Both the position numbers and the translations under genes were made by a program. DNA of 64,000 bases from Aliiglaciecola sp. CAU 1673. Lineage in GTDB: Bacteria > Pseudomonadota > Gammaproteobacteria > Enterobacterales > Alteromonadaceae. Location of the stretch: assembly GCF_029223185.1 (NCBI RefSeq), contig NZ_JARHUG010000010.1, positions 109,607 through 173,606 on the forward strand, read 5' to 3'. Shown piece by piece: positions 1 through 9,400 of the stretch; the stretch's first letter is position 1, and every line of letters begins with the position of its first letter. The notes beneath the pieces are model-generated. The model was given only the letters and a program-made list of their open reading frames with translations, had not been told where the DNA came from and searched no databases.

Positions 1-2
1 GC

Positions 3-221
3 AAGGAAGGCCCCGCTGGCCTAATGGGCACCCCACTGCCCTTAAACCGCCCCTCCAGCGTGGCAGGGCTGGTGCCCAACGATACGCGCGCCAATACCAG
101 GCTGTATGACTTTTCCTTTGACCAACTGAGAAGGGTAATTAGTAAGCAGATTCACTATTTCGACCATCCTATGTTCGGCATGGTGGTACAAATTCGCCGT
201 TATGAGGGAGACGATGAGTGA
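3..221 (+). CDS. CsiV-like protein, C-terminal fragment
   Basis: The open frame enters from the left window edge and ends at TGA 219-221. An internal ATG at 24 is unlikely to be the true start because the frame is open back to base 3. The visible 73 residues end in a motif (VISKQIHYFDHPMFGMVVQI) that I associate with the C-terminus of CsiV-type periplasmic proteins of gammaproteobacteria, which affect cell shape and peptidoglycan. The stop overlaps the GTG of the next gene by four bases (GTGA), so the two are probably co-transcribed and translationally coupled. The identity rests on the tail only. Confidence 0.6.
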   Translation, partial: KEGPAGLMGTPLPLNRPSSVAGLVPNDTRANTRLYDFSFDQLRRVISKQIHYFDHPMFGMVVQIRRYEGDDE

Positions 222-745
222 AGATTTACACTAAAGGCGGCGATGCCGGACAAACCCAGGTCTATGTGGACAAAGCCATTCGCCTGAGCAAAGACGATGC
301 CCTGCTGGAATGCTATGGCAGCCTGGATGAACTGAATGCCCATATGGGCCTGCTGAGAAGCATGCTGCCGGAAAGTGATTCAAACGCAGAGGCTGACGGC
401 ATCACTCAGGTACAACGCAAACTCTTTGTTATCGGCTTTGTGATTTCTGCCCACGGCAAGGTGGTGGAAGAGGATTTAACTGCCCTGGAAGCACAAATTG
501 ATACCTGGCAGGAAGAGCTAGTACCCCAGCGCCATTTTATTCTGCCCGGTGGCTGCCCACCCGCAGCCCAGGCCCATGTATGTCGCACTGTGGCCCGGCG
601 CGCCGAGCGAGTGATGGTGGCCCTTAGTCACCAACACGATGTGCCGCCACTTTGTCTTAAGTACCTAAACCGCCTGTCCGACTGGCTGTTTGTGTTGGCC
701 AGACGCTTGAACCAGATGGCCAAAGTGGCCGATCAAGTGCTTTAA
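218..745 (+). CDS. PduO-type cob(I)yrinic acid a,c-diamide adenosyltransferase
   Basis: This enzyme transfers the adenosyl group of ATP to cob(I)alamin to make coenzyme B12. At 175 aa it has the normal single-domain PduO/MMAB length. Visible family motifs are TKGGDAGQT (residues 5-13, ATP-binding loop), YGSLDELNAHMGL (about 33-45), FILPGG (about 106), CRTVARRAERV (about 121-131) and YLNRLSDWLFVLARR near the C-terminus. The start is GTG at 218, inside the stop of the upstream gene (GTGA overlap), with MKIYTKGGD as the expected family N-terminus. The 3' end overlaps the convergent glutaminase gene by 4 bp. No B12-dependent enzyme lies in the window, so the substrate role comes from family knowledge only. 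Confidence 0.92.
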   Translation: MKIYTKGGDAGQTQVYVDKAIRLSKDDALLECYGSLDELNAHMGLLRSMLPESDSNAEADGITQVQRKLFVIGFVISAHGKVVEEDLTALEAQIDTWQEELVPQRHFILPGGCPPAAQAHVCRTVARRAERVMVALSHQHDVPPLCLKYLNRLSDWLFVLARRLNQMAKVADQVL

Positions 746-1728
746 AACACCGACAGGCCCAACTCTTCGGCCATGCGCGTGATCATATGCATGGCCTGCA
801 CCGAGTTACCAAAATCATTAAGCCTGGGACTGTAAGCGGCAATCACGCCATAGCCCGGCACAATGGCCACAATGCCGCCCCCCACCCCGCTTTTGGCCGG
901 CAACCCCACGGTAAAGGCAAATTCGCCCGACTGGTTATACATGCCGCTGGTAGAGAGGATGGCGTTGATGCGATGGGCGTCACGGCGGCTGCATACCTGC
1001 TGGCCGCTAAAAGGATGCACCCCACGATTTGCTAAAAAGCTCAGAGCCTTGGCCATTTCCTTACAACTTAAGGCCAGTGCACACTGGTAGAAGTAGTGAT
1101 CCAGCGCTGCCGTTACATCAGACTCAATATTGCCAAAACTTTTCATCAAATAGGCTAATGCCGCATTGCGGTTGCCGGTCTGCTTTTCAGACCGATAGAC
1201 CTTGTCATCAGCATAGATGCTCTCGCACAGGGCAAGCTGGCGTACAAAGCGCAACAGTGCCTGTTTGCTGGAGGAATAGTGACTGTTGAGCACATCGGCG
1301 ACCAAAATAGCCCCGGCATTAATAAAGGGATTACGGGGAATACCATGCTCCCATTCGAGCTGCACAATAGAGTTAAAGGACTGCCCGGAGGGCTCCATGT
1401 TGACCCGTTTCCACAGACTGTCACCAACCCGGTTCATGGCCATGGTCAAACCGAATATTTTCGACAGACTTTGAATGGAAAAACGATGATCAGCTTCTCC
1501 TGCCCCTACCACCTGCCCATCAATAGTGGCCATCGCCAGCGCCACGCGATTGGGATCCACTTCGGCAAGAGCCGGTATATAGTTAGCCACCTTACCACTG
1601 ACCGGCAGCGCGCGGGCTTCTGCAACCAAGTCACTAACCAGCGTAGTTAAGGACGGCGTATCCTGCTGGCGGGAAGCATCGCCGTGCAAAGTGCGCTGGA
1701 AACTGGGAGTGATCCCTGGCTCGGACAT
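742..1728 (-). CDS. glsA: Glutaminase
   Basis: It hydrolyses L-glutamine to glutamate and ammonia as a member of the serine-dependent beta-lactamase-fold glutaminases. I chose the ATG at 1728 (MSEPGITP), giving 328 aa; an open extension to 1803 adds 25 residues without family character. The catalytic S-x-x-K motif is in SIQSLSKIFGL (Ser87, Lys90). Other recognised stretches are NPFINAGAI, GVGGGIVAIVPG and YSPRLNDFGNSVQAM near the C-terminus. The usual family length is about 305, so the N-terminus is slightly long. It is divergent from the oxidoreductase gene at 1821 and convergent with the adenosyltransferase. Confidence 0.93.
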   Translation of the reverse strand: MSEPGITPSFQRTLHGDASRQQDTPSLTTLVSDLVAEARALPVSGKVANYIPALAEVDPNRVALAMATIDGQVVGAGEADHRFSIQSLSKIFGLTMAMNRVGDSLWKRVNMEPSGQSFNSIVQLEWEHGIPRNPFINAGAILVADVLNSHYSSSKQALLRFVRQLALCESIYADDKVYRSEKQTGNRNAALAYLMKSFGNIESDVTAALDHYFYQCALALSCKEMAKALSFLANRGVHPFSGQQVCSRRDAHRINAILSTSGMYNQSGEFAFTVGLPAKSGVGGGIVAIVPGYGVIAAYSPRLNDFGNSVQAMHMITRMAEELGLSVF

Positions 1729-1820
1729 AATCTGTTGTTCTCTTTGGGAATTTGAGCATAGGATAGCAAAAATCCCTGTCGCTTCGCTGTTGATAACGCG
1801 CACGAACGTCGGAAAGACTC

Positions 1821-2876
1821 ATGCATACGGATAAAGCTCATCCCATTAAGGTCGCCGTGGTTGGCTATGGTCTCTCGGCCAAGGTATTTCATCTGCCTTT
1901 TATCCGCTGCTCACCACAGTTCTCTTTAGTGGCGCTCAGTACCTCGCAGGCAGTCACCGCCATTGAGCTTGGCGATGCCATGCGCTTTCAAAGCGCCACT
2001 GAGATGATTAAAGGATGCCAAGCCGATTTGGTGGTGATCACCGCCCCTAATGATCAACATTTCCCCCTGGCTAAGCTGGCATTGGAAAGTGGCAAAGACG
2101 TGGTCGTGGAAAAGCCCCTGGTGGTCAGCCTGGAACAAGGACTGGCATTAAAAGCGCTGGCCGAGCGTACTGGAAAAAAGGTGTTTTCCTACCACAACCG
2201 GCGCTGGGATGGGGATTTTATGACCCTGCAAAAACTGATAAAGGACGGAAAACTTGGGCAGGTGCGCCTGCTGGAATCGCGCTTCGATCGTTTTCGCCCC
2301 GAGGTGCAAGAGCGCTGGCGTGAAAGCGCTGGCCTGGGTACCGGACTGTTATGGGATTTGGGCCCTCATCTTATCGATCAGGCCCTGGTACTGTTTGGCT
2401 TGCCGGATGCCCTTAGCGCTCGCTGCCTGCTGACACGTGAACAGGCACAGGCGGTGGACTATTTTCACTTGCAGCTTCACTATGCAGATAAGGAAGTGAT
2501 TCTGCATGCCGGCTCTCACAGCGCGGCGCCGGTTTGCCGTTTTCGTGCCCAGGGCAGCCTCGGAGAATACGTAAAGTATGGATTAGATCCCCAGGAAGCC
2601 TGTCTTCGTGCGGGTATCCTCCCGCAGCAAGCAGATTGGGCACGAGAAGCACCCGACAACGACGGTTGCCTTTACAATGGCGAAACTAAGCAAAGCATCC
2701 CGAGCCTACCTGGCAGCTACCAACATTTTTACCAAGGCGTGGCCGATGCCATGCTGCATAGTGCGCCTTCACCGGTGCACATCAATGACGCCATAGTGGG
2801 CATCCGGTTAATTGAGTTAGCGATAAAAAGCAGTGAAACCGGAACACGCCTGGTTGTTCCGACCGACATTGTCTAG
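1821..2876 (+). CDS. Gfo/Idh/MocA-family NAD(P)-dependent oxidoreductase (YdgJ-like)
   Basis: The 351-aa protein has an N-terminal Rossmann domain (VAVVGYGLSAKVFHLPF, residues about 11-27), the diagnostic EKP triad in DVVVEKPLVV near residue 98, and a C-terminal alpha/beta substrate domain. The length and the VGYGLSAKVFHLP signature resemble the E. coli YdgJ group. Members oxidise or reduce sugars, inositols or related polyols; the substrate cannot be read from the sequence. The 3' end overlaps the convergent nitrilase-family gene by 4 bp. Confidence 0.88.
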   Translation: MHTDKAHPIKVAVVGYGLSAKVFHLPFIRCSPQFSLVALSTSQAVTAIELGDAMRFQSATEMIKGCQADLVVITAPNDQHFPLAKLALESGKDVVVEKPLVVSLEQGLALKALAERTGKKVFSYHNRRWDGDFMTLQKLIKDGKLGQVRLLESRFDRFRPEVQERWRESAGLGTGLLWDLGPHLIDQALVLFGLPDALSARCLLTREQAQAVDYFHLQLHYADKEVILHAGSHSAAPVCRFRAQGSLGEYVKYGLDPQEACLRAGILPQQADWAREAPDNDGCLYNGETKQSIPSLPGSYQHFYQGVADAMLHSAPSPVHINDAIVGIRLIELAIKSSETGTRLVVPTDIV

Positions 2877-3622
2877 ATGGGGTGTACTTGTGCCTGCCAC
2901 TGTCCGTGGCGGAAACGGGCAACAACTATCGCCTCATCTTGTCCTGCCCTTGCCAGGCATTGCCCATCCACCCAGACGGCACTTTGTCCCACCGCATGCC
3001 AACCGCCGGTAGGTGCGCAGTGATTGGCAATCATCACCAACATGTTGTAAGCGCGGGAGTAGTCGGCCAGCTTTTGGGTATCGACAGCGTAGCCACCTTC
3101 GGTGATCAGTGAGCCGGCACTGTAAATTTGGGCACCTAAGTCGGCACAATCGGCCGCATGTTGCTGAAAACCCGTATCAGCACAAATGGCTGTTGCAACC
3201 TGCCAGCCATTAATATCCAACAACAGTTGTTGGCTCCCGGCAGATACATAACGCTCCTCACCTGCGTGCAAGAAGCGTTTGCCATAGATCTGGATTTTAC
3301 CATCGGGACACAGGACAAAAGTGGCGATGCGGGGTTTCTCAGTAGTTTCTCCATTAGCCTTGAGGGGAGCGCCAACCAGGATATACATCTGTAACCTTCG
3401 GGCTGCATCGCACAATGTCAAAAGGCGCACATCATCTGTGCAAAAGGCCAAATCGGCAGCTCGTTCCAGTTCATAGCCGCAAAGCGACAGCTCAGGAAAT
3501 TGCACGAGCTGTACGCCCTGCTGTGCCGCTTGTTCGACCATCGCCAAATGCGCAGCAATATTGCCTTTTATATCGCCGGCCAGGCTGCGGGTTTGGGCAA
3601 TAGCAATACAAATATCCTGCAT
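2873..3622 (-). CDS. Carbon-nitrogen hydrolase (nitrilase superfamily amidase)
   Basis: This 249-aa protein carries the Glu-Lys-Cys triad of the nitrilase superfamily: Glu44 in FPELSLCGYE, Lys115 in YGKRFLHAGEERY and Cys147 in TAICADTGFQQHA. Such enzymes hydrolyse amide or carbamoyl bonds. The sequence does not decide between an omega-amidase, a carbamoylputrescine-type enzyme or another amidase. The ATG at 3622 has AAGGAAA about 5 bases upstream. It sits 18 bp downstream of murI on the same strand and may share its transcript. Confidence 0.85.
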   Translation of the reverse strand: MQDICIAIAQTRSLAGDIKGNIAAHLAMVEQAAQQGVQLVQFPELSLCGYELERAADLAFCTDDVRLLTLCDAARRLQMYILVGAPLKANGETTEKPRIATFVLCPDGKIQIYGKRFLHAGEERYVSAGSQQLLLDINGWQVATAICADTGFQQHAADCADLGAQIYSAGSLITEGGYAVDTQKLADYSRAYNMLVMIANHCAPTGGWHAVGQSAVWVDGQCLARAGQDEAIVVARFRHGQWQAQVHPI

Positions 3623-3640
3623 GATCTTTCCTTGAAACTG

Positions 3641-4438
3641 TCAGTCTGGCAGTAATGCCAGGGATACCGCTTTACCCCAAAGCTGGCAAAGCAGTGGCTG
3701 CAACAGATCTGGATGGCCGCTGGTGAAAAATCGAACGGAAGCATCCGTCGTCGATGACAGGCTACCTTTTTCCGTCAGGCGTCGCTGAAGCTCCTTACTA
3801 ACGGCAAGTGCAGAGTCCAAAATCTGTACATGGGGTCCAACGATAGCGGCAATTTGCTTACGCAGCAGTGGATAATGCGTGCAGCCCAACACCAGGGTAT
3901 CGGCACCGGCATCGATCAGTGGCGTCAAGTAACCTTTTAGCAAAGCTTGAGTTTCAGCACTGTCCATCGCCCCTTGTTCCACTTGTTCCACCAGACCGGG
4001 GCAAGGCTGCAAACGGATATCCAGGCCGTTGCCAAAACGCTCACATAAGGTCGCCACAGAGGGACTTTCCAAGGTGCGACGGGTGGCCAATACACCGATC
4101 ACCTTGCTTGTTGTAAGCTGGGTAGCGGGCTTGATAGCCGGCTCCAGGGCAACAATGGGCACAGGACAATATTGACGTAAAGTACTGGCGGCTACCACCG
4201 TGGCAGTGTTACAGGCCATGACAATGGCCTTTGCCCCTTGAGAGAGCAGAAAATCGGTAATGGATTTAGCGCGCTTAATAATGTCTTGCGCGGGCTTGTC
4301 ACCATAAGGGGCAAAGCCACTGTCGGCAACATAGATTAAGGATTCATTCGGCAGGCGCTGATGTATGGCCGACAACACGGTCAGGCCGCCAACACCAGAA
4401 TCAAAAACGCCGATTGGCGCATCAGAATGTTCTTGCAT
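3641..4438 (-). CDS. murI: Glutamate racemase
   Basis: It converts L-glutamate to D-glutamate for peptidoglycan, in the cytoplasm. The two catalytic cysteines are present: Cys76 in VMACNTAT and Cys186 in LGCTHYPLL. The N-terminal IGVFDSGVGGLTVL and VADSGFAPYG loops are typical. I chose ATG 4438 (MQEHSDAPIGVF, 265 aa); a TTG four codons upstream at 4450 is an alternative, and neither has a strong Shine-Dalgarno sequence. It follows yggL on the same strand. Confidence 0.94.
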   Translation of the reverse strand: MQEHSDAPIGVFDSGVGGLTVLSAIHQRLPNESLIYVADSGFAPYGDKPAQDIIKRAKSITDFLLSQGAKAIVMACNTATVVAASTLRQYCPVPIVALEPAIKPATQLTTSKVIGVLATRRTLESPSVATLCERFGNGLDIRLQPCPGLVEQVEQGAMDSAETQALLKGYLTPLIDAGADTLVLGCTHYPLLRKQIAAIVGPHVQILDSALAVSKELQRRLTEKGSLSSTTDASVRFFTSGHPDLLQPLLCQLWGKAVSLALLPD

Positions 4439-4484
4439 GGGATGAATCAAGCCGCCGGACCAAAGGCACGGCGGCTAAGGGCAC

Positions 4485-4829
4485 TTAGATAATGTTGTTG
4501 GCGTCAACCAGGTCGCCTACCTTGGCTTCTTTGACCTTGGCATTGGCGGACAACCAGGCTTCCATAGCCTTGCGATCGTCTTCAGAGGCAGAGCCATAAC
4601 GCTCCTGTGAGCTAACAAAAGCATCGAAGGTATCTTCAGAGCCACCACCGAATACCATCAGGTTGCGGCCTTCTACGAACTCAACCAGTTCATCGATAAA
4701 GCCTTCGTAAGTGGCTTCTTCTTTGTCAGCCAATTGGCAGTTGAACTCAAAGCCCATTACGGCGAATTCGCCGAGGTACAGTTTTTTACGCAGACGGCGG
4801 TTTTTGTTGTCAATCTTATCCAGTTTCAT
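4485..4829 (-). CDS. yggL: YggL-family 50S ribosome-binding protein
   Basis: This 114-aa acidic protein matches the YggL (DUF469) family: it begins with a basic patch (KNRRLRKKLYLGEF) and continues with FDAFVSSQERYGSAS. The E. coli homologue binds the 50S ribosomal subunit. The start has AGGAA about 6 bases upstream of ATG 4829. It is probably the first gene of a minus-strand unit with murI and the nitrilase-family gene. Confidence 0.92.
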   Translation of the reverse strand: MKLDKIDNKNRRLRKKLYLGEFAVMGFEFNCQLADKEEATYEGFIDELVEFVEGRNLMVFGGGSEDTFDAFVSSQERYGSASEDDRKAMEAWLSANAKVKEAKVGDLVDANNII

Positions 4830-4946
4830 GGGAATTCCTCATAGGAGCTAGGGCGAATGCCAATTGGGCGCGCATTCTACCCTGTGTTGTGCCTGACACC
4901 AACCATTGAGGATAAAAGGAATATCAGAAATTACAGGATGCTTCGC

Positions 4947-5669
4947 TCAGAAAGATGATTGCCGGCAAAAACGACGGGCCCCAATGAGTATACCTAACGC
5001 CAGCAAAGCCAAACCCGCCGGCTCAGGGACCGATGCAGTTGCACCATTCAACAAAAAACGGATCTGATTTTGATAAAGGCGGATCTCATCTTCAAGATCC
5101 AGGGTTTCGCCCATAAAACCGTTTAAAATAGTGCGACTGTTATTCCCCACCACAATAGCGGCATTGCCGTCTTCAAAGGTAGCCGCTATTTGCGCGTTAT
5201 CGACTGAAAAACTGCGCGAGAAAATAGCGTATCCCAGGTTGTTCAATGACAGTTCACTGCTAGTTAGCCCAGAAGAAAACAAAGGGCCCATGGATAAACT
5301 GGATTGATTCCAACCTTGCACAGTCGCTCCGAAACTTGTATCGGCGCCGTTTTGCCAATGATTGTGAATGGCCCGCCCACCGGTTTGCACAAAAGATTGC
5401 AAAATCCCGGAAGCAGTGGTGTGCCATTGGTCATCAAACTGGGCAATCACCAAATCCCAATTGCCCGTACTAAGCGCAGAGGAAAATCCATCGTCACTGT
5501 TAACGCTGGTGAGATCATGACCCAAGCCATTCACCGCCATAGTCCAGCTTGAATTGGACCACTGGAAATCATCATAAAGCAGGATCATTGCGGCTTGCGT
5601 ATAGCCTGAGATGAGCAATGTGCAGGTAGCGAAAATACCTAAGAGTAAAGAACGAACAGAATTTTGCAT
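4947..5669 (-). CDS. PEP-CTERM sorting-domain protein, GATase-like fold
   Basis: This 240-aa exported protein has a signal peptide (MQNSVRSLLLGIFATCTLLISGYTQAA region, residues 1-27) and a C-terminal PEP-CTERM tripartite tail: VPEP, a hydrophobic segment (AGLALLALGILIGARR) and a basic end. The PEP-CTERM signal is recognised by exosortase systems, none of which is in this window. The body (LLYDDFQWSNSS..., DLVIAQFDDQWH, FVQTGGRAI) looks like the class I glutamine-amidotransferase/ThuA-like fold seen in some surface proteins, but no catalytic triad can be assigned. It lies beyond the terminator of the upstream nuclease/cohesin unit and so is probably transcribed separately. Confidence 0.8.
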   Translation of the reverse strand: MQNSVRSLLLGIFATCTLLISGYTQAAMILLYDDFQWSNSSWTMAVNGLGHDLTSVNSDDGFSSALSTGNWDLVIAQFDDQWHTTASGILQSFVQTGGRAIHNHWQNGADTSFGATVQGWNQSSLSMGPLFSSGLTSSELSLNNLGYAIFSRSFSVDNAQIAATFEDGNAAIVVGNNSRTILNGFMGETLDLEDEIRLYQNQIRFLLNGATASVPEPAGLALLALGILIGARRFCRQSSF

Positions 5670-5768
5670 GGTTTACTTCCAAACTGCTATGCCGCCGCTT
5701 GGGCTGACACAGCATGGTGAGCTTTGAATTTAAAAGATTTTTGCTGTCGTGCCAACCAACTCGACAGT

Positions 5769-5800
5769 AAAAAAAGAAAAAGCCCCGCACAAGGCGGGGC
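5769..5800 (-). terminator. Rho-independent terminator after the cohesin PEP-CTERM gene
   Basis: On the minus strand a GCCCCGC stem with a 5-base loop pairs with GCGGGGC (5782-5800) and runs into a long T-rich tract. It lies about 60 bp past the stop of the gene at 5862. A second perfect 6-bp hairpin (GCCGGG-aaa-CCCGGC, 5816-5830) precedes it and may reinforce termination. Confidence 0.85.
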
Positions 5801-5861
5801 AAAAGCTCAATGGTTGCCGGGAAACCCGGCTGGTTTTTGATTTTTATTATTTTTATTCGGC

Positions 5862-6410
5862 TTACTTAACCTGTTTGCGACGGGCAACTGTTAGTCCGGC
5901 CAGGGCCAGTAACATTAGCGCCCAAGCAGCAGGTTCTGGTACGGCATTTGCGTTAGCACGAACACTGACCGATTGTGCCAAATCAACAGCAACATCTTCA
6001 AACGAGGAGTTAGAGAAGAGTGCATTGGCTAAACCAAAGTCAAAACTACCGGCCGCCAGTGCAGTAAATTTAATGCTGGCCACCAGAACATCTCCGGTAA
6101 GCGGCATGAAATCCACAAAGCCAAAGCCCAGGCCAGTACCGTTATCGAAAGCGCCAAAAGACAGTGCGCCAAACAGATCTGAACTGTCCAAAAACGCATT
6201 TCCCATACCGTCATTGGCATAGCTGAACATGCTAGCGTCGAACAGCAAATCAAATTGGAAAGATGCTATATCCACCAAACCAGTGGCTTCGATAGTCAAT
6301 GTCACTTCATCACCAACATTCACATCGATGTTATCCAGTGACAGATTGATCAAGGCCGCATTTGCATTGAAGCCCAGTACCAGTGCGCAAAGTGCAATAA
6401 ATTTTTTCAT
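5862..6410 (-). CDS. Cohesin-like domain protein with PEP-CTERM anchor
   Basis: This 182-aa exported protein has a signal peptide (MKKFIALCALVLGFNANA), one beta-sandwich domain (about residues 20-150) with cohesin-type features (VNVGDEVTLTIEATGL, then FQFDLLFDASMF) and a PEP-CTERM tail (VPEPAAWALMLLALAGL followed by ARRKQVK). Cohesins bind dockerins through calcium-dependent contacts. It starts 15 bp after the stop of the dockerin-bearing nuclease with its own GGAG Shine-Dalgarno sequence, so the two genes are co-transcribed. The inference is that this protein is the surface receptor for the nuclease. The cohesin call is by pattern; a general BACON- or cohesin-like Ig fold is the alternative. 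Confidence 0.78.
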   Translation of the reverse strand: MKKFIALCALVLGFNANAALINLSLDNIDVNVGDEVTLTIEATGLVDIASFQFDLLFDASMFSYANDGMGNAFLDSSDLFGALSFGAFDNGTGLGFGFVDFMPLTGDVLVASIKFTALAAGSFDFGLANALFSNSSFEDVAVDLAQSVSVRANANAVPEPAAWALMLLALAGLTVARRKQVK

Positions 6411-6425
6411 TGTTAGTACTCCAGA

Positions 6426-9400
6426 TTAAAGAACGCGGCAGCCATTCAGGTTGCAAAGGCTCATCATCACCTGAGCATCCTTCACGTTTACAATACCGTC
6501 TTCATTCAGGTCAAAGGCCATATCAATTTGCTCTTTCTTAGCAATTGCGCGGATAAGGCCGTTTACGTCATTGCGATCCACATCATAGTCGCCGTCCCAG
6601 TCACCACGCACAGGTTCACGGTTGAGTTGCAGGCTGATGATCACCGGATCATGGTCAGACACACGGTAAGCATCCGGGGCATAGAAGTCATTTACCTGAG
6701 TGGCAGACTTAAACTCAGTGTTGTAATCAAGAATACGCGGCTCGTCGGCGTTAATATGCCATTCGGTCACATCCAGCACCTGAGCAAGCAGGTTGCTTGA
6801 CGCCAGGGCATGGTCCAGATAACCGGCCTGGCCGCCAAACACATAGGAATATCCCGTGGCACCGACAAATTCACTGATCAGGTTGGTAAAACCTGCGCTG
6901 CCAAGGGCCATGATTGGATCTTCTTTGGCATAGGCGTTGAGGTCACCGATGATCAGTTGATCTTTGTCCTTGCTCAGGCTTGGCTCTGATTGCAACCAGG
7001 CAGTCAATGTTTGCGCTTGCGCTACACGTGAGGCGTTGTAACAACCCTGGCCATCGTTCTGGTCCTGGTCGGCACCACTTGCACCACCACAGCCCTTAGA
7101 CTTGAAGTGGTTTACAGCAACAGTCAGCTCACCCAGGCTGTCTTTACCGAGGAAACGCTGTGCCAATGGCGGACGGCTGAATACCGCATCGGTGTTAATC
7201 AGCGCATTGCCCACCAACTCCACAGATGTGGTGTCGTACAGCATACCCACGGCAATAGCGTCAGTACCGATAGGGCCACCGGCGTTAACAAAGGCGTAGC
7301 GGGCTTCACCCAAACGGGCATTAACCGCAGCCACCAACTGGGCAATAGCACTGTTCCCGCCGTAGCCATCGTTTTCGATTTCCATCAAACCGATTATGTC
7401 AGCATCCATGGCCACCAGGGCAGATACCAGTTTATCCAACTGACGAGTGTACTCTTGTGCAGTATCAGCACCGCGAGCAGTCGGGAAACCACCGCCTTGA
7501 CCATCACCGTTAAAGAAGTTCAGCACGTTAAGGCTGGCAATTTTCAGGTTGCCTTGTGCTAACTCAGGTGCGGCTGTGCGGGCATTGGCCTGTACAAAAG
7601 TAGGTGCCTGGGTGGGAACCACACGGTACTCGTTGAAGTTATAGTCCACCACACCGGTCAGGCTGGTCACCATATCGCCGGTGCGCAGGGTATTGCTGGC
7701 AGACAAACCACCAGTGGGGTAAATCACATTGACAGGGTTTTGACCGCTTACGCCATCGTCCAGCAGGATGCGATTCAAGGTATTTTGTGCAGCCAATGCT
7801 TGCGCTTCGGCTGAACCTGGCAAATGCAAATTAGTAGGAATATAAACACGACCATTGGACAACGTCACTTCACCGTAACGGCCCAGGTTGTAGTTATCGG
7901 TCACAGTCAGGTTTTGCTCAAAGGTCACCAACATGCCTTCCAGTGCTTCAGCGCTGCTGGCATTAGCAAATGGCAGACTAACCACAGCAGGCGATACCGC
8001 AGCAGCTCCGCAATCCAGGGCGGCTTCCGATTGGGCCAGCTGAGTCTTGTTATAGAATTCAGCCACATTACCCATTACCCGCACTAAGGTGCCTTCAACT
8101 GGCAGGCCAGTGCTGCTGTTGGTGTATACAAACAAGCCTTCAGAGGTGTTGCCATTGGCATCCTGATCGGCGGCTTCTTCCTGAACGAAGTATCCTCTGA
8201 GGTTAGGGAAAGAAGCAGTAACCACGGCTTCAACAATCGCAGACTGGTTCAGCAACGGAGAGGCGTCACCTTCACCTTGAATAGCGCTAATCAATGTGGC
8301 GCTATCGCCGCACTGCCCTAGGCCGGATACGGGTGGCTCACCACTGTCATCGCCATGGTGACGACCCAAGTCAGAAAATACGTTGGTGCCAAGATTAGTC
8401 CATTCATCACTGTAGCTGAAGGCATTGCTGGAATCGGTGTCACCAGTGATGATGCCTTGGTTTCTGACCAAAGACACGTCTTTGGCAAAATCAGCACCAT
8501 TACCCACCTGACCAAAGCTGTCTACCAGCTCACCGTCTTTGCGCAGTTCCAGAACGTCATTACCGTTAAAATTGGTCACGCCAGAAGTAATATTGGCCTT
8601 GTCCAGTATCTCCTGAATGGAACCCGAGTTGGCAATAACGTAAGTCTGACCAGCCTCCAACGAACCGCTTAGGCTCAAGGTGGTACCGGCAGTAGTAGAA
8701 CCATTGATATACAACAGCACTTGATAGCTGCTCAAATCGATAGCTGAAGTACCGGCGTTGTAAAGTTCGATGGCTTTGTTGTTACCGCCAGCGCCTTCAA
8801 CGTACTCGGAAAAGATCAAGCGCTCAACCACAGGCTCTGGATCAACGGTACCGATCGTGAATGTCTTGGATGGAAAGGGTATAACGGCACTGGCATTATC
8901 AGTTTGGCCATCCAGAGCGTCTTTGCCGCTGAATTCCCAGTTTGAAGGGACAAACTCACTACCGTCAGCGCCCGTGTCGCTAACACGATAGACCCAACCG
9001 TCGGTATGAGCCCAGGATGGGCTGCTCGCCCAACTGATTTCACCAAAAGTATCAACTACAGCACCATCGCAAAACAGCTCAATGGCGTCATCACCGTTAA
9101 CGTTTACTGCACTTACATTGGCAAAATCAGGCGCGAAACCGAAAAAGTTAGTGAATCCAGTACTCTCAGATGCAACATATAAGAAGGTGCCTGCACTAAC
9201 GGCTACCGCGGGAAAAGTATACTCTTGACCGTCAGTTCCGCCGCCATTATTGGCAGAACCCACGCCACAACGGCTGAGGTCAGCAATATCTTGAGGCACG
9301 AAAATTTCAATCGCTTTAGGTACACCGCCGGTCAATGGTCCGTCGATGACCCCCGTTAAGATGAGGTTGTTTGCAGCTACTGGCAATGAGTGCATGGACG

